From the NCBI RefSeq assembly GCF_003762925.1, contig NZ_RJUK01000001.1, positions 992,001 to 1,056,000 on the forward strand: a stretch of DNA of 64,000 nucleotides, written 5' to 3'. Shown piece by piece: positions 35,301-44,615 of this stretch (positions are counted from its first letter, which is position 1; every line of letters starts with the position of its first letter). Both the position numbers and the translations under genes were made by a program. This DNA comes from Marinimicrobium koreense. Its GTDB lineage: Bacteria > Pseudomonadota > Gammaproteobacteria > Pseudomonadales > Cellvibrionaceae. The notes under the pieces are model-generated. The model saw nothing but the letters and a program-made list of their open reading frames with translations, was not told where the DNA came from and did no database searches.

Positions 35301-37225
35301 GGTATATCCAGAGAGGCCTCGGCATCGTAAGTGAGATGGAAGTTGTGCAGATAAACCTCATCCCCCGAGCTCGATACGATGTCGTAGGGGTGCTCCGCTA
35401 CGACCCTAAGCCCCAGATGTTCAAGAACTGGAATCACATCCGACAATTCCATCGGGGCGTGTCGGCGGAACACCTTGAACCTCAACCCCTGCGCCGAACG
35501 ATCCGCCGGTTGATAAAAGCTCAGGGCGAGATCACCGTCGCCGTCGAGATTCAGGATATGATCGAGGTCCTGAACCGCGATCCGCGCATCAAAGTGCTCG
35601 CGATAGGCGGAAGGGAATGCGTCCTGGTACTGTTCCAGAAGCTTGACCGCCAGTTCCTCTCCTTTTGCTTCCGTCAGCGCCTCAAGCAACTGATCCTCCC
35701 AGGACCGGGTGATTTCGATGATCTGCCGCTCGAGCTGATCGACATCGAACGGCACCGTGCTGACGTTGGATGCCGGACCATCGTCTTCCAGGCGGAAGAC
35801 CAGATGCACCCGGGCCAGAATCGACTCGGAAAAGTAGGTGTTAAACTCCACTTCCTCCGCGCCCAACGCTTTGCCCAGTAGCGTCTGGATCTTGATCCGG
35901 ATGCGGGTGGTGAAAAGATCCCGTGGCACGTAGACCAGACAATTGACAAAACGACCGAACGCATCGGGACGGACAAACAGGCGAACCCGGTAGCGCTCAT
36001 TGATTCGGGCCACACCGGTGGCAATTTCATAAAGCTGGCTGGTACTGCTCTGGAACAACTCGTCCCGGGGAAAGGTTTCAAGAATCTGGCGCAGTGCTTT
36101 GCCATCGTGACCGCTGCGACTCAGTCCAGAGCGCTCGAATACTTCACTGACTTTTTCCCGAATCAGCGGAATTTCATAGGGGCTCAGGGTGTACACCGCC
36201 GAGGTATACAGACCCAGTAATCGGCTTTCACCACACAACTGACCGTCGGCATCAAACCGTTTGATCACGATATAATCAGAGTAGGCCTGCCGGTGCACGC
36301 GGGAACGCTGTGGTGCTTTGGAAAAGGCGATCAACTTGGGAGACAGGTGAAACTGCAGCGTGCCCGGGTTTTCGTCACTGACCGGTTTGCGATCCGCAGC
36401 GGTATCGGCATCCCGGAACAGGCCGAGACGCTTGTCCGTGCGCTCCACCAACCAGGTGTCACCGTTTTCGGTCACCAGGTCGTATTCGGTGTACGCCATG
36501 AAGGTAAAATGATCCCGAAGGAGCCAGTCCAGAAACGCCTGATTCTCCGGCACCTTATGATTCAATGGTGCCTGGGTAACCCGACTGAGCTGCTCTGCAG
36601 CGCTTGACGCGGCCTCTTTCAGCGCACTGAAATCATCCACCACCCGCCGCACCTGCTCCATCACCGTCATCAGCGACCGACTGATCTGGCGCAGTTGACG
36701 CGTATCGGTGTGCAGCCGGATCTCCATGTACACCAGCGCTTCCACGGCGCCTTTGTCAGAATCATCCGACGTCTCATCGCCCTCAGCCGGCCAGAGTCCA
36801 ACCGGCCGCTGCTGCTCGTCTCTGATCACACCGAGCACCGTGCTCTTGATGCTGTGAATCGCAATATTGCGCCGATTCAGCTCGATCCGAATGGAATCGA
36901 CGAGAAAGGGCATATCCCGCTGCTGAACCAACAACACACTGTGCGGACAGAGCCAACCATCCTCTTCCAGAGTTGGATTGAACAGGCGCACGGACGGCTT
37001 GCCGGGCCGGAACTGATTCATCAACCGCCAGGCGCTGTGCACCGCGCCGAAGACATCCTTGATCGGTCGACCGACCCATTCCTCCAGAGGTAAACGTGCA
37101 AAAAAAGCCCGACTGAAGGTGAGCCAGAGTGCCCATTGGCTTTCCTCAATGGAATCTCCCGCCAGGGCATCCAGGTCCGCAAACAGCTCATCCTTATCTC
37201 CGGCGTTCACCAAGCGTATATCCAC
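32333..37225 (-). CDS. NAD-specific glutamate dehydrogenase, large (180-kDa) type
   Basis: A 1630-residue protein of the GDH-180/GdhB family, which oxidises glutamate to 2-oxoglutarate and ammonia with NAD and acts mainly in catabolism. Length fits the family. The N-terminal half contains ACT-like regulatory segments; the catalytic part includes NGAKGGFVCKRPP, VVAADKGTATFSD, GIGDMGGDVFGNGMLLS and WNGGIGTYVKAS. It is upstream of the gabD operon on the same strand. Glutamate produced by the two transaminases of that operon could be recycled by this enzyme. Confidence 0.95.
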   Translation of the reverse strand: MDIRLVNAGDKDELFADLDALAGDSIEESQWALWLTFSRAFFARLPLEEWVGRPIKDVFGAVHSAWRLMNQFRPGKPSVRLFNPTLEEDGWLCPHSVLLVQQRDMPFLVDSIRIELNRRNIAIHSIKSTVLGVIRDEQQRPVGLWPAEGDETSDDSDKGAVEALVYMEIRLHTDTRQLRQISRSLMTVMEQVRRVVDDFSALKEAASSAAEQLSRVTQAPLNHKVPENQAFLDWLLRDHFTFMAYTEYDLVTENGDTWLVERTDKRLGLFRDADTAADRKPVSDENPGTLQFHLSPKLIAFSKAPQRSRVHRQAYSDYIVIKRFDADGQLCGESRLLGLYTSAVYTLSPYEIPLIREKVSEVFERSGLSRSGHDGKALRQILETFPRDELFQSSTSQLYEIATGVARINERYRVRLFVRPDAFGRFVNCLVYVPRDLFTTRIRIKIQTLLGKALGAEEVEFNTYFSESILARVHLVFRLEDDGPASNVSTVPFDVDQLERQIIEITRSWEDQLLEALTEAKGEELAVKLLEQYQDAFPSAYREHFDARIAVQDLDHILNLDGDGDLALSFYQPADRSAQGLRFKVFRRHAPMELSDVIPVLEHLGLRVVAEHPYDIVSSSGDEVYLHNFHLTYDAEASLDIPAVRHKFQDAFSAVWNQRAESDGFNRLVLSAGLTWREVTVLRALAAYMHQTLFNFTEGYIASALVNHARITRDLISLFKAQFDPSASGDRTERRGTIHARILDSLNQVSNLNEDRIIRRYLAILDGTVRTNYFQRDGDDRFKEYLAFKLMPRRIPDIPEPRPLYEIFVYSPRVEGVHLRAGKVARGGLRWSDRLQDYRTEVLGLVKAQQVKNAVIVPNGAKGGFVCKRPPAGGDRQALQKEAITCYQTFIRGLLDLTDNRVAGELVPPKQVVRLDEDDPYLVVAADKGTATFSDIANEISAEYGHWLGDAFASGGSQGYDHKAMGITARGAWVAVQRHFKEQGLDIQREDFTVVGIGDMGGDVFGNGMLLSEHIQLVAAFNHLHIFIDPNPDVAKSFQERQRLFSTPGSSWADYDASLISEGGGVFSRDAKAIPLTDAMKQRFALEDDELTPNELIHQLLKAPVDLLWNGGIGTYVKASTESHMEVGDKTNDSVRVDGSELRCKVVGEGGNLGMTQRGRIEFALQGGACNTDFIDNAAGVDCSDHEVNIKILLNEVLSNGDLTQKQRNQRLETMTEEVAALVLDNNYRQTQAISLASSDAVRRNAEYRRVMSVWQSEGRLNRQLEFLPDEETLAERQAQGQGLTRPELAVLISYAKVILKNDLAEADLASDEYIARFAFRAFPEPLQKDYPEWINRHRLRQELVATQVANDLVNTMGLSFAQRLLDSTGVGAGDMAKAYVIARDIYQLDDVWQTLESLDYQVDASVQMELMKTLMRRVRRASRWFLRNRRSHLDPGTEIQQFMPLVEEVIRTLPGQLSGAALEDWQAQVGYLTQAGVPEALVPRVATPGHLYSGLSVAEASRHTELPLLSVLGLYLSINEQLQLHEFARQISEAAVESYWQAMARETYLDDLESQLRSLTLALCGWVSNECSVEHTVAHWAEQFAPQLDRWRSMMNEVQNSSGTDYAIFSVALRELLDLVQITQYGDWE

Positions 37226-37450
37226 ACTGCCTCCTGTTCATCGTCCCGCAGACGTTATCGGTGTCGCTCAGTTTTCAGTTTGGTCCGAGGGTGTACACTT
37301 GTCGAGTGTCACTGCTTGAAAATCAGGGAACTGACGCCATTAACACAAGTCTACGGGCGCATCGCCGCAGAATTGCCGCGATTTGGTCAGCTTTTGATCA
37401 GGTCGCCCATTCATCCAGGCTCAACATCCGATCACAATAAGTGGGGACCC

Positions 37451-38410
37451 ATGCAGGCACACGACGCATTACACACCCTCAATCATTGGCTCAATCAGCA
37501 GATTGTCGGCCAGGAACATCTGGTTCAACGCATGCTGATCGCCCTGTTGGCGGACGGCCACCTGCTGGTGGAGGGCGCCCCCGGGCTGGCGAAGACCAAG
37601 GCGATCAAAACCCTGTCCGATGCCATTGAAGGCAACTTTCAGCGCATACAGTTCACTCCCGACCTGCTGCCATCGGATGTGACCGGTACCGATATCTACC
37701 GCCCTGAGCAGGGTCGCTTTGAATTTCAACCCGGGCCCATCTTTCACAATCTGGTCTTGAGTGACGAAATCAACCGGGCGCCGGCCAAAGTACAGTCCGC
37801 CCTGCTCGAAGCCATGGCTGAACGACAGGTCAGTGTGGGCAGCACCACCTACCCGCTGCCGGACCTGTTCATGGTGATGGCGACCCAGAACCCCATTGAG
37901 CAGGAAGGGACCTACCCGCTACCGGAAGCCCAACTGGATCGTTTTCTGATGCAGGTCCTGGTGGACTACCCGAATATTGAGGCCGAGCGGAAAATCCTGA
38001 AGCTCGCCCGGGCCGAGGCCGCTCACCAGGAGACTCCGCCCCCCGCCGAAATCAGCCAAAGCCTGTTGTTTGAAGGTCGCCAGGCGGTTCTGGCGATCCA
38101 CATGGCCGAGCCGGTGGAGGAGTATATCGTCCAACTGATCAATGCCAGCCGGCGCCCCGGCGACTATGACCCCGATCTGGTCAACTGGCTGGAATACGGC
38201 GCCAGCCCCCGGGCCACCATTGCCCTGGACCGGTGCGCCCGGGCCCATGCCTGGCTGGAAGGCCGGGACTATGTCAGCCCCGACGATGTGCGCGCGATTG
38301 CCCACGACGTGCTCCGCCACCGCCTGATTCTGAGCTTTGAGGCCGAGGCCACGGGGATTTCCCGTGAGCAGGTGATCGACCGACTGCTCGACGTGGTGCC
38401 GGTGGCCTGA
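37451..38410 (+). CDS. MoxR-family AAA+ ATPase
   Basis: A 319-residue AAA+ ATPase of the MoxR type. Walker A is GAPGLAKTK (42-50), Walker B is NLVLSDEINRAP, sensor 1 is MATQNP, and IVGQEHLVQRMLIALLADGHLLVEG is the usual N-terminus, here shortened for display. It probably acts as a chaperone-like ATPase with the von Willebrand proteins that follow. The in-frame region upstream of the ATG at 37451 lacks homology. It overlaps the next gene by one base (TGATG) and starts the Bat-like operon. Confidence 0.93.
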   Translation: MQAHDALHTLNHWLNQQIVGQEHLVQRMLIALLADGHLLVEGAPGLAKTKAIKTLSDAIEGNFQRIQFTPDLLPSDVTGTDIYRPEQGRFEFQPGPIFHNLVLSDEINRAPAKVQSALLEAMAERQVSVGSTTYPLPDLFMVMATQNPIEQEGTYPLPEAQLDRFLMQVLVDYPNIEAERKILKLARAEAAHQETPPPAEISQSLLFEGRQAVLAIHMAEPVEEYIVQLINASRRPGDYDPDLVNWLEYGASPRATIALDRCARAHAWLEGRDYVSPDDVRAIAHDVLRHRLILSFEAEATGISREQVIDRLLDVVPVA

Positions 38411-39378
38411 TGGCAGGAACCAAGGCCAGACCCACTGCCGCCGCGTTGGCCCCTCAGGGCGCTTACTGCGACCTGGGAGATCTGTTGCGCCTGCGCTTTG
38501 CCGCCCGGGACCTGCAACTGTTCGCCCGGCAACCGGCTCGCAGTCTGCTGACCGGCGGGGTACGCACTCGAATGCGTGGACGGGGGATCGACTTTGAGGA
38601 AGTGCGGCTCTATCAGCCCGGAGATGATGTCCGCACCATCGACTGGCGGGTCACCGCCCGGACCCAGGTGCCTCACACCAAGATCTTTCGCGAGGAGCGC
38701 GAACGCCCGGTATTTGTCGTCGTGGATCAGCGTTCACCGATGTTTTTTGGCAGCCGTACCTGTTTCAAATCGGTGCTGGCCACCCATATTGCCGGCACCC
38801 TGGCCTGGGCCGCCCTGAACCAGAGTGACCGGATTGGTGGCCTGATATTTGGCGATCATAACCAGCGGGACGTCCGGGCCCGGCGCAGCAAACACGCCGC
38901 GCTGGAACTGCTCCACCAGATGCACGACTACAACCGAGAGCTGGCAACTCCGGTGCCAGACGAGGCCATTACCTCTCTGGAGACACTGTTGGCCGATGTC
39001 CGTCGCGTCGCCAAGCCCGGCAGTGCCGTGTTCGTGATCAGTGATTTCCACGACTTCGACACCCGCTGCGAGCAGCAACTGTTCGAGCTGGCACGCCATA
39101 CCGACGTAACCCTGATGCACGTATACGATCCGCTGGAGCGGGAGCTGAGCAGCAACCATTTCCTGACGGTGAGCGACGGGGAGGAGCGCCTCCAACTGCC
39201 CGCCCAGGACCCGGCGTTCCGCCAGGCCTACCGTCGGGAATTCGAGACGCAGTTGCAGGCGCTGACCGAAAGCAGCCGGCGTCTGGCGTTACCGTTGCTC
39301 TCCTACGCCACCGACGACGACATTCACACATTGCTGCGCGAGCGTTTTGGCGCCCGCCGTCACCGCGCCCGAGGCTGA
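38410..39378 (+). CDS. DUF58 domain protein
   Basis: A 322-residue DUF58 protein. The conserved block RGIDFEEVRLYQPGDDVRT then IDWRVTAR lies at about residues 58-86, and the rest resembles a degenerate von Willebrand A fold (PVFVVVDQRSPMFFG). DUF58 proteins regularly follow MoxR ATPases and are thought to be part of a membrane-linked complex with BatA and BatB. The start codon overlaps the moxR stop. Confidence 0.92.
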   Translation: MAGTKARPTAAALAPQGAYCDLGDLLRLRFAARDLQLFARQPARSLLTGGVRTRMRGRGIDFEEVRLYQPGDDVRTIDWRVTARTQVPHTKIFREERERPVFVVVDQRSPMFFGSRTCFKSVLATHIAGTLAWAALNQSDRIGGLIFGDHNQRDVRARRSKHAALELLHQMHDYNRELATPVPDEAITSLETLLADVRRVAKPGSAVFVISDFHDFDTRCEQQLFELARHTDVTLMHVYDPLERELSSNHFLTVSDGEERLQLPAQDPAFRQAYRREFETQLQALTESSRRLALPLLSYATDDDIHTLLRERFGARRHRARG

Positions 39379-39390
39379 TTGACTGCACCC

Positions 39391-39936
39391 ATGAATCCGC
39401 AAGACCCACTGGCACAACTGAACGACATTCATCTGCCGGAGCCCATCGGCTGGTGGCCCCTGGCCTGGGGCTGGTGGCTGTTGATTGCCCTGCTGCTGAT
39501 CGTGCTCGGAGCACTGCTGTGGCAGGGTTACCGCCGTCAACGCCGGCAGCGCTACCGTCGCCAGGCAATGGCGCTACTCGAACATGCCTACCGGGACTAC
39601 CAGCGGAGCGATCCGGGCCCGACCACCCGCCGACACTATGTGCAGCAGGTCAGCCAACTGCTTCGCCGAACCGCGCTGAGCGCCCTGCCCGAAGCGCGCG
39701 AAGCTGAATTGGCGGCACTGAAGGGGCCCCAGTGGCTGCGCTTTCTGGACGCCGGTGCCGGGCTGGAACCGGCGTTTACCGAAGGGCCCGGTCACATCCT
39801 GGCCGACGGCCCCTATCAACCCGATCCGAAAGTGGATGTCGAGGCCCTGCATCAATTGGCCGCACAATGGATTCGCCGCCACCGCCTGTCCGAGCGACGC
39901 GTTCAGCAATGGCTCGCGGAGGTGCACCATGCTTGA
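39391..39936 (+). CDS. DUF4381 membrane protein
   Basis: A 181-residue protein with one membrane segment (about residues 24-46) after the conserved MNPQDPLAQLNDIHLPEPIG. It matches the DUF4381 family, standard in MoxR/Bat operons, and probably a small anchor of the complex. The TTG at 39379 is possible but the ATG at 39391 begins the conserved sequence. Its end overlaps the start of the next gene by eight bases. Confidence 0.87.
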   Translation: MNPQDPLAQLNDIHLPEPIGWWPLAWGWWLLIALLLIVLGALLWQGYRRQRRQRYRRQAMALLEHAYRDYQRSDPGPTTRRHYVQQVSQLLRRTALSALPEAREAELAALKGPQWLRFLDAGAGLEPAFTEGPGHILADGPYQPDPKVDVEALHQLAAQWIRRHRLSERRVQQWLAEVHHA

Positions 39937-40942
39937 GCTGCAATGGCCCTGGCTGCTGCTGTTACTGCCGCTGCCACTGCTGATGCGCTGGGTTCCGGAA
40001 GAGCCCAGCCGCGAGGCGGCCCTGCGGGTGCCTTTCTTCAGTCGATTGAAGCGACTGCGAGGCGAAGAGTCCCGTGAAGGCGAACGGCGCTGGTTGATGG
40101 CCGCCAGCCTCTGGCTGATCTGGAGCGCCAGCCTGCTCGCCGCCAGCCACCCCCAGTGGGTCGGCGAGCCGGTCAGCCTGCCCAGCAGCGGCCGGGATCT
40201 GCTGATGGCCGTCGACATTTCCGGCAGTATGGAAATCGAGGACATGCAGTACCAAGGGCAAGCCATCAATCGTCTGCAGGCGGTCAAAGGGGTGGTGGGT
40301 GATTTTGTCCAGGAGCGCCAGACCGACCGCCTCGGTCTGATCCTGTTCGGTACCCGTGCCTACCTGCAAGCGCCACTGACCTACGATCGGCAGACCGTCT
40401 ACACCCTGTTACAGGAAGCCCAGATCGGTTTTGCCGGAGAAAAAACCGCCATCGGTGATGCCATCGGGCTGGCCGTCAAACGTCTGCGGGACCGCCCCGA
40501 GGCCAGCCGGGTGCTGATTCTGCTGACCGATGGTGCCAACAACGCCGGGGAACTGACCCCACAGCGGGCCGCCTATCTGGCCGAGCAACACAACGTCAAG
40601 ATCTACACCATCGGTTTTGGCGCGGAGGAAATGATCACCCAGACCATCTTTGGCCAGCGCCGGGTAAACCCCTCCCGGGACCTGGATGAAGACACCATGA
40701 GAGAAATAGCTGCCCAGACTGGCGGGCGCTATTTCCGGGCGCGCAGTCTGGAGGAGCTGTACCAGGTGCACCAGACATTGAATGAACTGGAGCCCATTGA
40801 ATACGACGAGGAAACCTTCCGTCCCACCCGGAGCCTGTTTCACTGGCCCCTGGCCTTCGCCTTTGTGCTCAGCGCTCTGCTGGCCGCCGGCCGCTGGCTG
40901 AGCCCCCGACTGACCGCACGCACCTCGGGAGGATCTCGCTGA
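39929..40942 (+). CDS. batA: BatA-like von Willebrand factor A membrane protein
   Basis: A 337-residue inner-membrane protein. It has an N-terminal hydrophobic helix (LQWPWLLLLLPLPLL), a second at about 57-74, a VWA domain with the MIDAS metal site AVDISGSM (about 92-99), and a C-terminal transmembrane helix at about 305-322. The MIDAS suggests metal-dependent protein binding. Genes of this type (Bat, for Bacteroides aerotolerance) have been linked to stress tolerance. The start overlaps the previous gene and the stop overlaps the next by one base. Confidence 0.9.
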   Translation: MLELQWPWLLLLLPLPLLMRWVPEEPSREAALRVPFFSRLKRLRGEESREGERRWLMAASLWLIWSASLLAASHPQWVGEPVSLPSSGRDLLMAVDISGSMEIEDMQYQGQAINRLQAVKGVVGDFVQERQTDRLGLILFGTRAYLQAPLTYDRQTVYTLLQEAQIGFAGEKTAIGDAIGLAVKRLRDRPEASRVLILLTDGANNAGELTPQRAAYLAEQHNVKIYTIGFGAEEMITQTIFGQRRVNPSRDLDEDTMREIAAQTGGRYFRARSLEELYQVHQTLNELEPIEYDEETFRPTRSLFHWPLAFAFVLSALLAAGRWLSPRLTARTSGGSR

Positions 40943-42843
40943 TGGATACACTTCAGACAGCACTTGAGAACTTCCACTGGCTGCGGCCGCTCTGGCTGCT
41001 GGCCCTGATTCCGGCGATCGCTCTGGTTCTGTTGTTGTGGCAACAACGCCAGCAGGCTCGCCAGTGGCGCCAATTGATCGCTCCGGGTCTGCTGGAGCAC
41101 CTTCTGGACCCGGCGACCCAACAAAAGCGCCGCGGCTACCTGTGGGGACTACTGGCGGCCTGGGTACTGGCCTGCCTGGCCCTGGCCGGGCCCAGTTGGG
41201 AAAAACGGCCCATGCCCGTCCACAAGACCGAGAACGCTCTGATCATCGTGCTCGATCTGTCGCCCTCCATGCTGGCCGAGGACCTGGCGCCGTCGCGTCT
41301 GGTCCGCGCCCGCCTGAAAATCGCCGATGTCCTGCGCGAACGCAAAGAAGGCTTTACCGGCCTGATCGCCTATGCGGGGGACGCCCATGTGGTCTCGCCC
41401 CTGACCGACGACACCGCCACCATCCGCAGCCTGCTCAACGCCCTGCACCCCAACGTTATGCCCCTTCCCGGCAGTCGCCCGGAGGAAGCCATCGAACAGG
41501 CCAAGACCCTGTTTGCCGACGCGGGCATCAGCGAGGGACAGATCCTGCTGCTGACGGACGGGGTTGTCGAAAAGGCGACCGCCCCCATTCTCGAGCAGCT
41601 CGGGGATACCGCATTCCGGCTGTCCATTCTCGGCGTCGGTACCCCGGATGGAGCCCCCATTCCCAACGATCGGGGTGGCTTTGAGCGGGACCGCCAGGGC
41701 AACATCGTGGTCGCCAAGCTAGAACAGGACCGCCTTGAACGTCTGGCCGGGCGCACCGGCGGGCGCTATGAGCGTATTGATGCCAGCGCCGACGACGTGC
41801 AGTGGCTGCTGGAACAACCCGGCTGGATGGAAGGCAAGGAGCGTCAGTTGGACCGACAGTTCGACACCTGGTACGACCGGGGCCACTGGCTGGTGCTGCT
41901 GTTGTTACCCATCGTGCTGTACAGTTTCCGGCGCGGTCTGCTGGTGCTGGTAGTCGCCCTGCCCCTGTGCGGCCTGCTCCCCCAACCGGCTCAGGCGGCG
42001 GACTGGCAGGCCCCATTCCTGACTCCGGATCAACGGGGCGCCCAGGCTCTGGAAGACAGTGATCCGGCCGCGGCCGCCGAGCACTTCCAGAACCCGGAAT
42101 GGCGCGGCAGCGCGCTGTATCGGGCGGAGGATTACGCGGCGGCGGCGAAAGCCTTCGCCCAGAGCGACAGTGCCCGCGCCCACTACAACCGGGGCAACGC
42201 CCTGGCCAAAGCCGGTGATCTGGACGGTGCCATCGACGCTTACGAACAGGCGCTGGAAAAAGATTCGACCCTGGAAGACGCCCGGGCCAACAAGGCGCTG
42301 GTTGAACAGCTCAAACAGCAACAGGAACAACAGGAGCAGCAACAGAACGGCGACGACTCACAAGACAGTGACAATGACTCCGGGGAGTCCGGGCAGAACG
42401 AACAGGATTCACAAAGCGAACAGGACGGAGAGCAGCAATCACCCTCTGAGAGCGAGTCCTCCGGCGACAACGAACAGAACACCAGCGAAGAGAATCCATC
42501 GGATTCCGACACCAGCGACTCACCAGGCGACGACGAACCACAGAGAACCGATACGGACAGCCCATCGCCGGAGGGACAGGACGACCAGGCCGAGCGGGAA
42601 CAGCCAGAATCCGGAAACCCGGAAGAGGACGGCCAAGAGGGTGACGAAGAGACCCCAGCCGCCACCCTTCAAGAGGGCGATGTCAGCGATGAAGAGCGCC
42701 AGTCCATGGAGCAGTGGCTCCGTCAGGTACCCGATGACCCCGGCGGTCTGCTGCGCCGCAAGTTTGAGTACCAGAGCCAACAGCGGCGCTTACAGCAGAT
42801 GCGCGGCGAAACCGAGGGACAGGGAACCGAAGAGCGCTGGTAG
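40942..42843 (+). CDS. BatB-BatC fusion: VWA domain plus TPR and acidic tail
   Basis: A 633-residue protein. The N-terminal half has two hydrophobic helices and a VWA domain (MIDAS LDLSPSM, about residue 102). Membrane segments follow at about 315-350. Then a TPR-like stretch (ARAHYNRGNALAKAGDLDGA, about 413-432) continues into about 150 residues extremely rich in Gln, Glu, Asp, Ser and Asn. In some genomes the VWA (BatB) and TPR (BatC) parts are separate genes; here they are fused. The low-complexity tail is probably disordered. Its function in the complex is unknown. Confidence 0.88.
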   Translation: MDTLQTALENFHWLRPLWLLALIPAIALVLLLWQQRQQARQWRQLIAPGLLEHLLDPATQQKRRGYLWGLLAAWVLACLALAGPSWEKRPMPVHKTENALIIVLDLSPSMLAEDLAPSRLVRARLKIADVLRERKEGFTGLIAYAGDAHVVSPLTDDTATIRSLLNALHPNVMPLPGSRPEEAIEQAKTLFADAGISEGQILLLTDGVVEKATAPILEQLGDTAFRLSILGVGTPDGAPIPNDRGGFERDRQGNIVVAKLEQDRLERLAGRTGGRYERIDASADDVQWLLEQPGWMEGKERQLDRQFDTWYDRGHWLVLLLLPIVLYSFRRGLLVLVVALPLCGLLPQPAQAADWQAPFLTPDQRGAQALEDSDPAAAAEHFQNPEWRGSALYRAEDYAAAAKAFAQSDSARAHYNRGNALAKAGDLDGAIDAYEQALEKDSTLEDARANKALVEQLKQQQEQQEQQQNGDDSQDSDNDSGESGQNEQDSQSEQDGEQQSPSESESSGDNEQNTSEENPSDSDTSDSPGDDEPQRTDTDSPSPEGQDDQAEREQPESGNPEEDGQEGDEETPAATLQEGDVSDEERQSMEQWLRQVPDDPGGLLRRKFEYQSQQRRLQQMRGETEGQGTEERW

Positions 42844-42863
42844 CCCGAGTATACTCAACCCAC

Positions 42864-44615
42864 ATGACCATGAGACAGACACCGGACACGATGACATTCA
42901 TGAAGCCATTCGCGACCCACTTGAGGGCGACATTACAGACCACGTTACTGATGATCCTGCTACTGGCCAGCCACACCCAGGCCCAGGAGCTGATCGCCAA
43001 TGTCGACCGCGAGACCATCGGGTTGAACGACACCCTGACACTGACCGTGCGCCAGACCGGGCGAACCCTGACCGGGGGGCCCGATTTCGACGGGCTGCGC
43101 CGGGACTTCGACATCCTCAGCAATCAGCGCAGTCACCAGATGCGCATCGTCAACGGCGACATGGAAGGCTGGACCGAGTGGCGCCTGATGCTGGCCCCCA
43201 AACGGGCCGGCACCCTCAACATCCCCGCGTTCGAATTCGGAGGCAGCCAGAGCGAACCCATCACCGTGACGGTGCAAGAACGGCAACAGCAGCCAGATAG
43301 CGAAGGCCGGGACATTTTTGTGGAAACGGAGCTGAACAAGGAAAGGGTCCACGTTCAGGAACAGGTCCTGTTCACGGTGCGTCTGTACAGCCGGGTCAAT
43401 CTGGATGGCGCGGAAATTCAGCCGCTGGAACTGAACGATGCGGTGATCAAGGCCGTCAATGAAGAAAACTACATCAGCCAGATCGACGGCCGCCAGCACA
43501 TTGTTCTGGAAACCACCTTTGCCCTGTTCCCCCAGCGCAGTGGCACCCTGGAAATCCCCTCCCTGGTGTATGAACTCGCCGTCAGCCGGGGACAGCGAGA
43601 TTTCTGGGGCCGCAGCAGCCGACAGCGAGTCCGTACCGACGCCCTGACTGTGACGGTGGACCCGACGCCCGATCAATACACCGGCAACACCTGGCTGCCG
43701 GCCCGCAATCTGCAGTTGAGCGAACACTGGGGTACCGATCCGGACTCCCTGCGTCAGGGTGAACCGGTGACTCGCCGAATCACCATTCAGGCGGACGGTC
43801 TGACCGCCGCGCAACTCCCCGCCCTGACGCTGGAAGAAACCCCGGGCCTGACACTCTACCCGGACCGGCCGCAAACCGAAGAGCAGGTCAATGCGAGTGG
43901 CGTCCAGAGCACCAGCACCCTGACCCTGGCGATGGTGCCCAACCAGAGCGGACGCCTCGAGATTCCAGCGGTCACCCTGACCTGGTGGGACACCGAGGCC
44001 GATCAGATGCGCACCGCCGAGCTGCCTGCTAGCACCGTCAACGTCACCGCCATACCCGGCGCCGCCCCCGCTTCCGAGGTCACACCGTCCCGGGAGCGCG
44101 AAAATGGCGAAGACGCCACCGCCCCCCGCCCGGCTGCAAGCGGGCCAGCGCCGCTGGTTACCGTAGTACTGGGCATAGCCACGGCGCTCCTGTCAGCCTT
44201 GAGCCTCTGGCTCGCCTTCCTCGTCTGGCGGCTGAAGACCGATCTTGCCGCGCGCGAGGCACAGGCCCGAGGCGAGAGAGATCGGGCCCGGGCCGCCCGC
44301 GGCCGAGCCTGGCAAGGCGTCAAACGCGCCGCCAAAGCCGATGACCTGCACGCCCTGCGCCGGGCCCTGCTCGACTGGGGAACCGCCATCTGGCCCGACG
44401 TGCCCCCCCGGGGCCTGACCGACCTGGCCGAGCGGCTCGACGACGACGTGGCGCGGGTGCGACTGCAAGAGCTGGACGCCATACTGTTCAAGGGTGAGCC
44501 CGACTCATCGTTCGACACCACCGCCCTGCTGCAGGCTCTGAATCAGAGCCGGGCCGGTCATAGATCCAGGCGCACCGATACCGGGGGACTCAAACCCCTG
44601 TACCCATACTCATGA
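42864..44615 (+). CDS. batD: BatD-like protein
   Basis: A 583-residue membrane protein with a hydrophobic signal region (LLMILLLASHTQAQE), several Ig-like beta-sandwich repeats (ANVDRETIGLNDTLTLTVRQ and later strands) and a C-terminal transmembrane helix (about residues 430-455) followed by a cytoplasmic tail. This is the usual BatD layout, last member of the MoxR/Bat set. The exact start is uncertain: ATGs at 42864, 42891 and 42900 are in frame and none has a good ribosome binding site. It overlaps the next gene by four bases. Confidence 0.88.
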   Translation: MTMRQTPDTMTFMKPFATHLRATLQTTLLMILLLASHTQAQELIANVDRETIGLNDTLTLTVRQTGRTLTGGPDFDGLRRDFDILSNQRSHQMRIVNGDMEGWTEWRLMLAPKRAGTLNIPAFEFGGSQSEPITVTVQERQQQPDSEGRDIFVETELNKERVHVQEQVLFTVRLYSRVNLDGAEIQPLELNDAVIKAVNEENYISQIDGRQHIVLETTFALFPQRSGTLEIPSLVYELAVSRGQRDFWGRSSRQRVRTDALTVTVDPTPDQYTGNTWLPARNLQLSEHWGTDPDSLRQGEPVTRRITIQADGLTAAQLPALTLEETPGLTLYPDRPQTEEQVNASGVQSTSTLTLAMVPNQSGRLEIPAVTLTWWDTEADQMRTAELPASTVNVTAIPGAAPASEVTPSRERENGEDATAPRPAASGPAPLVTVVLGIATALLSALSLWLAFLVWRLKTDLAAREAQARGERDRARAARGRAWQGVKRAAKADDLHALRRALLDWGTAIWPDVPPRGLTDLAERLDDDVARVRLQELDAILFKGEPDSSFDTTALLQALNQSRAGHRSRRTDTGGLKPLYPYS

